Assembly (NCBI GenBank): GCA_024275555.1
Contig: JAJRYW010000266.1
Coordinates: 1-12,047, forward strand
DNA: 12,047 nt
Direction: 5' to 3'
DNA from: Calditrichota bacterium
GTDB lineage: Bacteria > Calditrichota > Calditrichia > RBG-13-44-9 > J075
Shown here: piece by piece, positions 6,701-11,803 of the stretch
Layout of the letters: every line of letters begins with the position of its first letter
How positions within the stretch are numbered: position 1 is the first letter of the stretch
Notes under the pieces: model-generated
Database searches by the model: none
What the model was told of the DNA's origin: nothing
Seen by the model: the letters and a program-made list of their open reading frames with translations, nothing else
Translations under genes and position numbers: made by a program

Positions 6701-9443
6701 CCGCATCAAACCCGATGCCCATGTGCCGGTCCCCCTGGCCCATGCCGGAGACGGGAATCTGCCCGGTAGACGCTTCTTTGTCAATCTCCATCAGAATTTC
6801 TTCGGTGACGTAGATATCGGCCATATCGGTTAACTGCGGGGAGCGCTGGATGGTGGTCGTGTCGCGCAGAAACCCTTTCTTGGTCTCCCAGTACTTTTTT
6901 TCCTCCCGGTCGACGGCGTTCTCAATCAACTCCTGCACAAAATTGCGTTCGGTCTGCACGGCTTTGTTTTGCGGGCAAAAATTGATGCAGGCGTTGCACA
7001 GGGCGCAATTTTCGTCGATCAGCTCGGGAATCTGGCGCGGTTTGCCTTCCCGGGCGCCGTAGATGCAGGCGTTCTCGTGGGCGCACATTCCGCAGTGGAT
7101 ACAAGTCTCCGGATCGATGAACAACTCCGAATAGGCAAACCCGCGCGGGTAGTAAATTTTAAGCCCGTGTTCCAGGTGGGAGCGTTCCTCTTTTTGAACT
7201 GCCTTGGTGTGCTCCCGGTAGAGGGGACTTTCCTTCATCACCTCCCACATCCGGTCGATAAACTCTTCCTTCTCTTCCGGATCGAATCCCAGCGCTTTTT
7301 GGAAGGCCGGGTTTTCCTCCACCAGGTCAAACATCTCGGTCAGGGGGATGTCGGTGGGGCAGACCCGGGTGCAATTGTCGCAGCGGGTGCAGATCATGAA
7401 GCCCATCGCCTCGATTTGTGAGATCGACTCGCCCCGGGCTAAACGGTTGGCGGTTTTGCGCCGGGTGATCGGGGTAGCGACGCCCAGCAGGCCGAAGACG
7501 TCGCTGGTGGGGCAAACCCGCTCGCAGCTATCGCATTCCGCGCAGGCGCTGTTGATGGCCAGGATCGAGGAGCGGCTGGCCTGCAGCCGGGGCGGCACCA
7601 CGGTGGGGAAAATCATCTTGTTGAGCTTCCAGAGCAGACGCCCCAGGGCCAGGAAAGAAAAGGCGGCCTGGTTTTCGATTCCCCGGCGGATTAAGCGCAC
7701 CCCCAGGTTGAACAGCGGCGCGGCGCCGTTTTTAAAAAGCTTGAGGGCAAACTTGCGCCCGGCGCCGTTGATATATTTGCATTGGTTGACCAGGCGGGCC
7801 GGGTCCATCTGCTTTTTCAGGGCCATCAGGGAGCGGATGTGCTCCTCCCGCCCGTTTTGCATGGCGCCTTTCTGGAAAGGGAGATTCCAGATTCCCGAGC
7901 CGTAGGGCAGACCGCCAAAGGCCAGCGAGGACTGGGTCATAAAGGGAACCAGGCCCAGGTAAATCTTGTGCCGCCGGGTGGCGGTGTCGGCCAGCAGGAT
8001 GGACTGGATCAAAATTTTGCCGTCGGGAAGAAAATGGCCCTCGGTTTTCACCGGGTTATTGGTCCAATTGGTGATAGCCGATTGCACAAAGCCCAGGTAA
8101 TCCGGAAAATTTTCCAGGGGCAGGATGGTCTCGCTGACCAGCATCGAGGGCCCGCGGGATTTCATCTCCACCGGCGCGTAGCGATGCTCCCAGAGTTTGT
8201 GGGTCAGCCCCACCGGCAGACGCCGGAAGCTGATTTCCCGGTAACGGCTTTTTTCGCTGCGGGAGTTGAAAAAGTTATACTTGAGGCACTGCTCATAATC
8301 GTTGCGGGTGTCGAACTCCAGCACCACCACGTGCTCCAAATCGTGCATTCTTGCGGTGATTTCCTGGTCGCGCCGCACCCGGGTGATGCGCAGATCGTCT
8401 TCGGCGGCCAGGGCTTTCTCCAACTCCTCGCGCAATTTTTGCTTTTGAATTTCGTAGGTGAGGCCCAGGTAGTTTTTATCGAAATAGATCATCGAGGTGG
8501 GCTGCAACTGCCACTGGCGGATCAATTCCACAAACCGGCGCACATCGGCGCTGCTGCTAAAACTGAAGGCGTAGGGTTTGGAGGCGTACTCCAGCCGCTT
8601 CACCTTCAGCGTAACCCCGGCGACAATCCCGATCTGCCCCTCGCTGTCAAAAATACGGGGGAAGAGTTCATCGCCGGGAGAAAGCGTCATCCATTGGCCG
8701 GCCGGGGTGAGCAGGAGGATGGATTGCACCGAGTCCTGCACCGGCCCGTATTTATAGACGCCCAAACCCAAACCGCCGGTGACCACCCAACCGCAGATGG
8801 CGCCGCTGTTGGGGTTGGTGATTTCCTGCCGCAGCGCAAATCCTTTTTCCTTCAACTCTTTGCGCATATCGGCAAAGATAACCCCGGGAGCTACCGTTAG
8901 CTGCGCCTTTGCGGAGTCGAGATGATGAAAATCCAGGTAGGAGAGATCCAGGATGATCTCGTTGTTCATCGGGAGCACTCCGCCGAACGGCCAGCTTCCC
9001 GCGGCGCGAATGGTGTAGCGATGCTTCTCCCGGGCGCAGAACTCGACAAACTTTTGCAGATCGTCCAGGGTAGCCGGGCGCACCACAAAACGCGCTTTGA
9101 TGTTCAGCAGCGTCTTCTTCAGCTTGTCGGGAACCGCCGCAGAGCCGGTATCCGAATGGAAAATTTCTTTCTGAACCGCACTCGGGTTGAAAATCACACT
9201 GGCGTCGCTCAGCAATTCCGATAGCTGCTGCTGAAGCGGATCGGCGCTTCCGGAAGAAAGCTCCGACAGTTGATCCTGGTATTTTTCGAACAGTAAATTC
9301 AGCGCGTTCTGCTGGTAGCGTACCCGTTTTTCCGCACTATCCTGAAAAAGCACCGCGAAGGCGCCCTTTATCTCATTGCGAACCATAGTTTGTCCCGAAA
9401 TCATTTGATGAAAGATGTCAACCCCTATAGAAACTATAAACAA
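726..9443 (-). CDS. Giant fused glutamate synthase: FAD oxidase, 4x[4Fe-4S], FMN synthase, amidotransferase and GXGXG domains
   Basis: A 2905-residue, single-chain enzyme (roughly 330 kDa) predicted to make glutamate from glutamine and 2-oxoglutarate. Domains in order: helical N-terminus (1-117); PCMH-type FAD oxidase (about 118-570); four 4Fe-4S motifs (634-823); a first barrel-like glutamate synthase region (about 890-1205); FMN synthase domain (about 1340-1930); class II amidotransferase from Cys1952; GXGXG beta-helix (about 2670-2825); and an 80-residue tail. Canonical GltB is about 1500 residues in the order amidotransferase, central, FMN, GXGXG, and it receives electrons from a separate NADPH-oxidising GltD. 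Here the amidotransferase has moved behind the FMN domain and an oxidase plus Fe-S wire is fused in front. The longest frame begins at TTG (9441-9443), but ATG codons at residues 14 (9402-9404) and 20 (9384-9386) are at least as likely. No frameshift or internal stop is present, and the catalytic motifs are kept, so it looks functional. The protein is probably cytoplasmic: no signal peptide or membrane segment was seen. The overall class is very secure; the electron donor is unknown. Confidence 0.95.
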   Translation of the reverse strand: MFIVSIGVDIFHQMISGQTMVRNEIKGAFAVLFQDSAEKRVRYQQNALNLLFEKYQDQLSELSSGSADPLQQQLSELLSDASVIFNPSAVQKEIFHSDTGSAAVPDKLKKTLLNIKARFVVRPATLDDLQKFVEFCAREKHRYTIRAAGSWPFGGVLPMNNEIILDLSYLDFHHLDSAKAQLTVAPGVIFADMRKELKEKGFALRQEITNPNSGAICGWVVTGGLGLGVYKYGPVQDSVQSILLLTPAGQWMTLSPGDELFPRIFDSEGQIGIVAGVTLKVKRLEYASKPYAFSFSSSADVRRFVELIRQWQLQPTSMIYFDKNYLGLTYEIQKQKLREELEKALAAEDDLRITRVRRDQEITARMHDLEHVVVLEFDTRNDYEQCLKYNFFNSRSEKSRYREISFRRLPVGLTHKLWEHRYAPVEMKSRGPSMLVSETILPLENFPDYLGFVQSAITNWTNNPVKTEGHFLPDGKILIQSILLADTATRRHKIYLGLVPFMTQSSLAFGGLPYGSGIWNLPFQKGAMQNGREEHIRSLMALKKQMDPARLVNQCKYINGAGRKFALKLFKNGAAPLFNLGVRLIRRGIENQAAFSFLALGRLLWKLNKMIFPTVVPPRLQASRSSILAINSACAECDSCERVCPTSDVFGLLGVATPITRRKTANRLARGESISQIEAMGFMICTRCDNCTRVCPTDIPLTEMFDLVEENPAFQKALGFDPEEKEEFIDRMWEVMKESPLYREHTKAVQKEERSHLEHGLKIYYPRGFAYSELFIDPETCIHCGMCAHENACIYGAREGKPRQIPELIDENCALCNACINFCPQNKAVQTERNFVQELIENAVDREEKKYWETKKGFLRDTTTIQRSPQLTDMADIYVTEEILMEIDKEASTGQIPVSGMGQGDRHMGIGFDAERFSHFHIVGPAQNRLHEGDPDEELSVILGKRHRYCRFDAEENLHNPPFPTIRLMSPILYNSVRLHSNGRVELAFIKTAEQQNSLAVIKLNRILEYYDFFREEGGYQSLPPVVVPRVDLEMIDHLRVNPHVKREMLVDLWSMPMFEITLHDEMEATMQFIKDSVASLHQKTPLLCGYLEATEYDIVGGELLPHLRDQVESFMALKVDALHIHGLRNKDQYFVTSEAVRAIHHYLLSSGRRHEVSLIASGGIRLASDSQKTIQRGAEATLLDFAAVIALDPYAYKAIQEEKTTTDVLVNLDIDWAVKRLNNQMESRKVQILEVLGASGFKDIKKTVGEEGRLIDFYVLEERLQKNVLEHEEKVGLHEQLNRELIESEPLPEGASPRYTELKKRVEPLRSPHYFYELGDINQQVYTRDHVWPGALIRAMGNMAAGDINMIYLKNVRGAGLLGDGFDVMKILYQRDPDIIPDYELDRVSTALPLDKDLILQAPWMFGGKSVGSIGLDTWRAHVIAVRELGIQYDTGEGGYPTSFFLNRKGEPIFFTEPDMQLIKGFFTHEQHYTTLQIKEILGGQGITAETHPAIYEVLKPYPELQPFLFYEVVGEQDEAFISTEMKTGLFGVVKETIKKARRVVIAYSQGAKMGIGGHILAGKVNKLVSYLRGIQGLEHLDIEKLHRLIDRIERIEKQAGHPLREVVNQAYQPLLRAHDDQAIYPELREGLVNIQQRAYELQQERNIDPIEFEQILRLCEEVIFHSYTSVISPFPFHNCYSIEDVKSFIDMVRMINPQAVVSVKVSPSVDIEFIAAGLARISRDNTEEVLKDKVAEVQSNTLKLSDELAAYAREYGMKIEIWLDGPRGGTGASPNIIKGQMGMHIEYAIPLIHDRLVSDGLRNHVKFMVSGGIRTYEDVIKAVALGADGVIWGTAPLVAVGCDRNRNCHDGCSRGIATSNLIMQNLRDVDLNSRQIINAFLIMQMQVIRALAGLGLKDIRELRGRFDKIQWIGLKERVDFRIRQRREHSIHRDRALQEVEPPRQTGQTNCGVAAVIGTKPVPSYILDEALHAMKNRGMDGVGVGKTLCFPHYPHHYAYRIMIKGRLQLEAEEELGARDGKFSTEKEFRQAARQELLEFRYKLAEKVRKVFLEPYFEFEGETGVRQVRESYKRDDQGRERDYREFGNPNTDPGDIFRFFVRVKPQALTEFIEEELIISPRFQYIREYFPDVAPHNYQQNRKFLQKAEDLFVFNHSVMLTQILYTYEVRPEAWETFVRENQAFREFLSIFTREDPLSDRNLDHYGESFLYLLRNFVKSFPHTKNRGRYLPRVRKIAAVMSCGKNIGLWKTAGREIPWETPASPNNIIHVRLATGSVVEQMNAHPFGKLHTALTHNGETTNYETLKQRVEQFGLPPLATTDTEVASLKFHLVAEELEYPDWALFESFSPTTGDDLALIPPELRQQLEEVQRVEFTSSPDGPYQYLCLRHLPEKNVTERVDLKDPADLRPGTTAFYYDADGKEKTAFSIIASEEQAAQKVLDLLDKEGVIDGAAPDQVMVSNGMINRFRFDNQGKIVDFELIDRYGRRFDLDNPGRHYSVRRTPLEVPQNSGELWKQIEAHRSELRGWIRCNLPEWSFNTFRWVLTRVQEASRQDTAAWPPSEITDLLTYFIDYLRTMNTSDKAAGSLIDICRFVLYQHLDWLPEMDRRYTAASRATAELASPDQPEAVLVVDADGFEPEGIDPKLSLAAFLSRAYDLGWRRYILYRVNGQRLISTAVMGKSDTDDVEIDVYGTPGEYFGAFMQGGVIRCHGNAQNFTAMGMHHGDLYVFGNAGKVCGYASKGGKVFILGDIVDRAWTNSVNDPRCQDLQVHILGSASKYCGASLMGGDFFFGGLYWDSQGKLRRQQRPYRGTKLMGGASRGNMLFFDPDDRLDPHQYSHAKFQELDQESWSYWKERVEETLRLAGVELWENDGQLHFHADEEDFALIPENFRLLIPKGGLKGYESH
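967..1436 (-). other. Domain: GXGXG beta-helix, residues ~2670-2825
   Basis: Regularly spaced glycines (VYGTPGEYFGAFMQGG, HGNAQNFTAMGMHHGD, VFGNAGKVCGYASKGGK, ILGSASKYCGASLMGGD) form the right-handed beta-helix that ends glutamate synthases and links the two active sites structurally. It follows the amidotransferase here instead of the FMN domain. Confidence 0.88.
2094..3590 (-). other. Domain: class II glutamine amidotransferase with internal nucleophile Cys1952
   Basis: This domain hydrolyses glutamine and channels ammonia to the FMN site. It opens with NCGVAAVIGTKP, in which Cys1952 aligns with the N-terminal nucleophile of the family. HVRLATGS (Arg2270), NAHPFG, HNGE (Asn2295-Gly2296) and TTDTEV (Asp2320) are the remaining active-site elements, all present. 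The stretch between nucleophile and HVRLAT is about 318 residues, longer than usual, and carries a charged helical insertion. No in-frame start with a good ribosome binding site lies just before Cys1952, so a free N-terminal cysteine would need proteolysis. Confidence 0.85.
3654..5426 (-). other. Domain: FMN-binding glutamate synthase domain with Fe-S cysteines, residues ~1340-1930
   Basis: This is the catalytic barrel that reduces 2-iminoglutarate to glutamate. Motifs in order: TGEGG at 1436-1440, SQGAKMGIGGH with Gln1551, SPFPFHNCYSIEDV near 1674-1687, DGPRGGTGASP at 1766-1776, VSGGIRTYEDV around 1812, and GTAPLVAVGC. The cluster cysteines are Cys1844, 1850 and 1854 (GCDRNRNCHDGCSRGIAT), spaced x5 and x3, where canonical GltB has x5 and x4. 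An extra helical segment of roughly 110 residues (about 1565-1670) separates the QGAK and SPFPFH motifs. Confidence 0.9.
5829..6776 (-). other. Domain: first glutamate synthase barrel (central-domain-like or degenerate FMN barrel), residues ~890-1205
   Basis: The start (IPVSGMGQGDR, then a glycine/proline-poor FD-rich stretch, PAQNRLH and ELSVILGKR) resembles the entry of archaeal-type FMN glutamate synthase domains. The end (AVRAIHHYLLSSGRRHEV, SLIASGGIRLASD, KTIQRGAEATLLD) resembles both the GltS central domain and the last barrel strands of the FMN domain. The TGEGG, QGAK and GGTGAS motifs are missing, so it probably does not catalyse. Whether it is the ordinary central domain or a decayed duplicate of the FMN barrel is not settled. 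Confidence 0.6.
6972..7544 (-). other. Domain: four 4Fe-4S cysteine motifs, residues 634-823
   Basis: Two motifs of GlpC/HdrC style come first: CAECDSCERVCP (Cys634, 637, 640, 644) and CTRCDNCTRVCP (Cys685, 688, 691, 695). A second pair is ferredoxin-like: CIHCGMC followed by Cys793 (781, 784, 787, 793) and CALCNACINFCP (813, 816, 819, 823). All sixteen cysteines are present, enough for four clusters. The third motif has five rather than three residues before its last cysteine. The CCG heterodisulfide-reductase-type domains that normally follow such clusters in glycolate or lactate oxidases are absent; glutamate synthase sequence follows instead. The inferred role is electron transfer from FAD to FMN. 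Confidence 0.85.
7734..9092 (-). other. Domain: PCMH-type FAD-binding oxidase (GlcD/D-lactate dehydrogenase-like), residues ~118-570
   Basis: The region opens with FVVRPATLDDLQKFVEFC, the usual entry strand and helix of FAD_binding_4 proteins. It continues with IILDLSYLDF, VAPGVIFADMRKEL, NSGAICGWVVTGGLGLGVY, YGPVQDSVQSILLLTPAG and EGQIGIVAGVTLKVKRLE, which follow the family order. The end, MDPARLVNQCKYI, matches the closing strand of GlcD-like oxidases. Members oxidise 2-hydroxy acids such as D-lactate, glycolate or D-2-hydroxyglutarate, usually passing electrons to Fe-S partners. I cannot assign the substrate from sequence. In this position the domain is the likely electron entry of the fused synthase. 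Confidence 0.85.
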
Positions 9444-9481
9444 CTCATTAATAATCAGTAATTATGAGTCTTAAAAAACAA

Positions 9482-9618
9482 TGTCATTTCAACCCCGGCT
9501 GTCCGGGAGAGAAATCTGTGGGCTACCGGTACTTTATCTGCTCCACATAGTTTATTCTACCAACAGATTTCTCACCCATCCCTGGGATTCGCCTGTCTGC
9601 CGCAGGCAGGAAATGACA
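9482..9618. repeat. 137-bp palindromic repeat, copy 1
   Basis: Bounded by perfect 9-bp terminal inverted repeats TGTCATTTC and GAAATGACA. A second inverted pair inside (GAGAAATCTGT and ACAGATTTCTC) and a short palindrome (CCTGTCTGCCGCAGGCAGG) near the right end would fold into a long hairpin. It contains no coding sequence. This looks like a non-autonomous MITE- or REP-like element, of a kind I associate with FCB-group genomes. Confidence 0.85.
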
Positions 9619-9633
9619 GTCTCTGTACACCCC

Positions 9634-9770
9634 TGTCATTTCGATCCCGGCTGTCCGGGAGAGAAATCTGTGGGCTACCGGTACTTTATCTGCTCCACAT
9701 AGTTTATTCTACCAACAGATTTCTCACCCATCCCTGGGATTCGCCTGTCTGCCGCAGGCAGGAAATGACA
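9634..9770. repeat. 137-bp palindromic repeat, copy 2
   Basis: Same orientation and length as the copy at 9482, differing at only two bases near the left end, and separated from it by a 15-bp spacer. The rest of the gap (9444-9481 and 9771-9927) shows no gene and no clear terminator; its right part is the 3' flank of the RlmD-like gene. Confidence 0.85.
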
Positions 9771-9927
9771 TCCTTCGTACTCTCAGAACAGCTTCTCGGG
9801 TTGGCAATGTATCACATCTCCCTGCTGTATAAAAAGAGGCGCTTTGGTTGAGAAAGAACTCAAAAAGAATCGGCATTTTGACGGCTAAGTTTTAATAAAT
9901 CCTTAAGGAAAGAGGGTCTTGCCTATC

Positions 9928-11349
9928 TCACGAGCCCGTATCGCCGTCCGAGTGATGGAGCGCCGCCAGGCATTCCACCTGGTAGGTTTGGGGAAAACTG
10001 TCAAATGGAAATATTTCCTCCAACCGGTATCCGGCTTCTTTCAGGGCCGCCAAATCCCGGCTCATGGTGCGGGGATTGGGGCTCAGGTAGATGAGCGTTT
10101 TCACCGGGGCCTGGCTGAGCAGGCGGATGACCGGTTTTTCCAGCCCCTTTTTGGGAGGCGTGGCCAGGAGCAGATCAACTCCCTGGTCCGCCTGCAAAAG
10201 GTTCTTCAGCTCCCTCAGGAGGGGGCCGCTGCGGAAATCTGCGTTGTCGATTTCGTTGTCATAAGCATTTTGACGAGCAGCCTCCGCTTCCTCGGCTTCG
10301 GGAGTCACCCCGATGACTTTACCAAGCTGCTCCGCCAAAGGCAAGGCGTAGGCCCCGATTCCGGAGAATAGATGCAGCATGGTTTGCTGAGGCGACGGCT
10401 GCACCAATCGGCGTATCTTTTCCAATATTTTGATCAATTGCACGGAGTTGGTTTCCATGCGGGTGTGGGGATAAATGCGCAGTTTAATCTTCCCCACTTG
10501 CTGCGCGATGTATGGCTCTCCCCAGATCAGCAGGTTTTTCTTGCCCAGAATAGTCGCAGAGTCCCCGGGATGATAATTCAACTGCAAACTTTTTAAAGAG
10601 GAGAGGCGGGCCTGCAGGGAGTGCAGCAACGGCTGGGAATCGGGCACGCGTTGTTCCGTGGCTACCAGGATCACCATCAATTGGTTGGTGAAGATGCTTT
10701 TGCGAACCACCACATGCCGCAAAAGACCCTCCCCGGTGTGTTCGTCGTAAATAGGGATTTGGTAGTGGGCGGCCCATTCCTGAACGGTTTGCAGAACCAG
10801 GTTGGCGTCGCGGGTTTCTACCGGGCAATTTTCGATTGAGACCAGGCGATTGGTGCGGCTTTTGAACAGCCCGTAGATAACCTTGTCGCCCTGCTGCTGC
10901 AAGGGCGCCTGGGTTTTATTGCGGTAGTGGAAGGGATCGGGCATTCCCTGCACATCATGGACGGTCACATCGGCCAGTTCGGGATACGCCTGGAGATGGC
11001 CAAGCACCCGTTCCTTTTTAAAGACCAGTTGATCTTGATAAGAAAGATGCTGGATCTGGCAACCGCCGCATTGATTAAAATACCGGCAGGGCGCCTCGAC
11101 CCGGGCCGGCGAAGGCTCCAGGATGTTCAGCAACCGAATCCGCTCCTTGCGCGGCCGGGAGGGATTGTATTCCAGTTCGACCAATTCGCCGGGCAGGGTT
11201 TTGGCTACTGTCAGTTTAACGCCCTCATGCTCTCCCTCGCCCAACCCGTGATCGTTGAGTCGCTGGATGCGTGCGGAAAATTTCCGGGGCGGCCGGGGCG
11301 CTTCCATCTCTTTGTTTTTCTGCTTCCGTTTTTGCTTCTTCGCTGCCAT
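9928..11349 (-). CDS. RlmD/RumA-like protein (TrmA family) lacking catalytic residues
   Basis: 473 residues. A lysine-rich N-terminus (1-23) is followed by a TRAM domain (about 24-82) and the family's 4Fe-4S cysteines Cys88, 94, 97 and 175 (CRYFNQCGGC, then NCPVE), spaced as in E. coli RumA. The Rossmann methyltransferase domain spans about 290-465. True members make 5-methyluridine in 23S rRNA using SAM. Here the key positions have changed: the nucleophile Cys of SCNP is Pro424 (LSPNPRT, codon CCC), the Asp of DPPRKG is Thr397 (TPPKKG), the Gln of FFQVN is Glu299, and the acidic residue of the GVE motif is Thr349. Only the general base Glu459 (FPQTYQVE) remains. The numbering offset to E. 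coli RumA is a constant 34-35, so the alignment is reliable. The frame is intact, which suggests a maintained RNA-binding pseudoenzyme or a changed activity, not a fresh pseudogene. The start is ATG with a weak AGGG upstream. The family is secure; activity is doubtful. Confidence 0.9.
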   Translation of the reverse strand: MAAKKQKRKQKNKEMEAPRPPRKFSARIQRLNDHGLGEGEHEGVKLTVAKTLPGELVELEYNPSRPRKERIRLLNILEPSPARVEAPCRYFNQCGGCQIQHLSYQDQLVFKKERVLGHLQAYPELADVTVHDVQGMPDPFHYRNKTQAPLQQQGDKVIYGLFKSRTNRLVSIENCPVETRDANLVLQTVQEWAAHYQIPIYDEHTGEGLLRHVVVRKSIFTNQLMVILVATEQRVPDSQPLLHSLQARLSSLKSLQLNYHPGDSATILGKKNLLIWGEPYIAQQVGKIKLRIYPHTRMETNSVQLIKILEKIRRLVQPSPQQTMLHLFSGIGAYALPLAEQLGKVIGVTPEAEEAEAARQNAYDNEIDNADFRSGPLLRELKNLLQADQGVDLLLATPPKKGLEKPVIRLLSQAPVKTLIYLSPNPRTMSRDLAALKEAGYRLEEIFPFDSFPQTYQVECLAALHHSDGDTGS

Positions 11350-11483
11350 TGCCCTAATAAGCTGTCGTTTAACCGTTCACGATTAAAAAACCGAAAATAT
11401 ACAATTGTTTTGGGCGTTTACCTAAAGAGAAATTACTATAATAGGCGCCTGCCAGAGATTCCCCATGCTCCTTTTCAATGGCT

Positions 11484-11529
11484 GGGGGTATTTGCGGTTT
11501 GAAGCTTGTGCGCAAATACCCCCTTTTTT
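11484..11529 (+). terminator. Rho-independent terminator (plus strand)
   Basis: A perfect 13-bp stem (GGGGGTATTTGCG at 11484-11496 with 11511-11523) around a 14-base loop is followed at once by six T. It is oriented for plus-strand transcription, yet no plus-strand gene precedes it in the window. It may block antisense read-through or protect a mobile element. Confidence 0.75.
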
Positions 11530-11530
11530 C

Positions 11531-11578
11531 ACCTCCTTTCGGTTGAATGAATCCTAATTTCACCAAAGGAGGTTTTTT
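11531..11578 (+). terminator. Second terminator-like hairpin that also buries an AAAGGAGG site
   Basis: ACCTCCTTTCGGT (11531-11543) pairs with ACCAAAGGAGGT (11562-11573) with one bulged base around an 18-base loop, followed by a run of T to 11578. The right arm contains a perfect ribosome binding site, AAAGGAGG, which would be sequestered in the stem. It lies directly after the first terminator. Confidence 0.55.
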
Positions 11579-11620
11579 GTGAAAATTTTTTCCGCATGGG
11601 GAATCTCTGCTGGTGGGTGA
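11579..11620 (+). other. 13-codon mini-ORF behind the sequestered ribosome binding site
   Basis: A GTG codon 6-7 bases after AAAGGAGG opens a short frame (MKIFSAWGISAGG, then TGA). The spacing is ideal for translation. It may be a leader peptide or the truncated start of a lost gene. No expression evidence is possible here; its AAAGGAGG arises within an inverted-repeat arm, so chance is a real alternative. Confidence 0.25.
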
Positions 11621-11745
11621 GTTCCCGAAACGGCCAAAAGCCGCGCACCTACCGCAAGAGGGCCAAAGCGGTATATCTGGCCGCTTGTTTTGTTTGTTTT
11701 CTCCGTACTCTTAGGAAATGCTGTTTGTTTGGCGCAGCAGCGTGA
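11596..11745 (+). pseudogene. Probable IS5/IS1182-like transposase fragment
   Basis: A 49-codon plus-strand frame contains GQKPRTYRKRAKAVYLA at residues 14-30. This matches my memory of the KPRTYR(K)xAR..YL segment found in the middle of DDE transposases of the IS5/IS1182 type. The sequence before and after does not continue the family, and the frame ends after a T-rich stretch, so only a scrap is left. The neighbouring inverted repeats support a decayed insertion sequence. The assignment rests on about 17 residues and is tentative. Confidence 0.4.
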
Positions 11746-11803
11746 ATCGAATGATCCTTGCCCAAATTACTTTTTCAGCAGGCCCTGGTTAACTCGCCCG
11801 TTT

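Larger units (their letters stand above)
11453..11609. repeat. 16-bp perfect inverted repeat enclosing two hairpins
   Basis: CAGAGATTCCCCATGC at 11453-11468 is the exact reverse complement of GCATGGGGAATCTCTG at 11594-11609. The 157-bp unit holds two plus-oriented hairpins with T-runs. It could be a small mobile element or the end of a degraded insertion sequence. No target-site duplication was visible. Positions 11350-11452 to its left are AT-rich and form the 5' flank of the RlmD-like gene. Confidence 0.7.

Noticed and set aside
1278..8900. Many long open frames on the plus strand opposite the giant gene (for example 2526-3758, 5502-6833, 7782-8900)
   Set aside because: They mirror the GC-rich codon pattern of the minus-strand gene, show no recognisable family motifs and overlap conserved enzyme domains, so they are shadows.
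9919..10596. Plus-strand frames opposite the RlmD-like gene
   Set aside because: Shadows of a clearly recognisable minus-strand protein.
11380..11450. Promoter for the RlmD-like gene (TATATT and TATTATAGT on the minus strand)
   Set aside because: AT-rich -10-like words occur, but no convincing partner element at proper spacing; too weak to list.
11369..11566. Minus-strand 65-codon frame upstream of the RlmD-like gene
   Set aside because: It runs through both arms of two strong hairpins and shows no family signal; coding is unlikely.
11610..11700. Possible riboswitch: GGTGGGTG can pair with CACCTACC around a CGGC/GCCG hairpin
   Set aside because: I compared it by eye with c-di-GMP-I, cobalamin, TPP, glycine, fluoride and manganese riboswitch cores and found no match; the transposase-like reading explains the sequence better.
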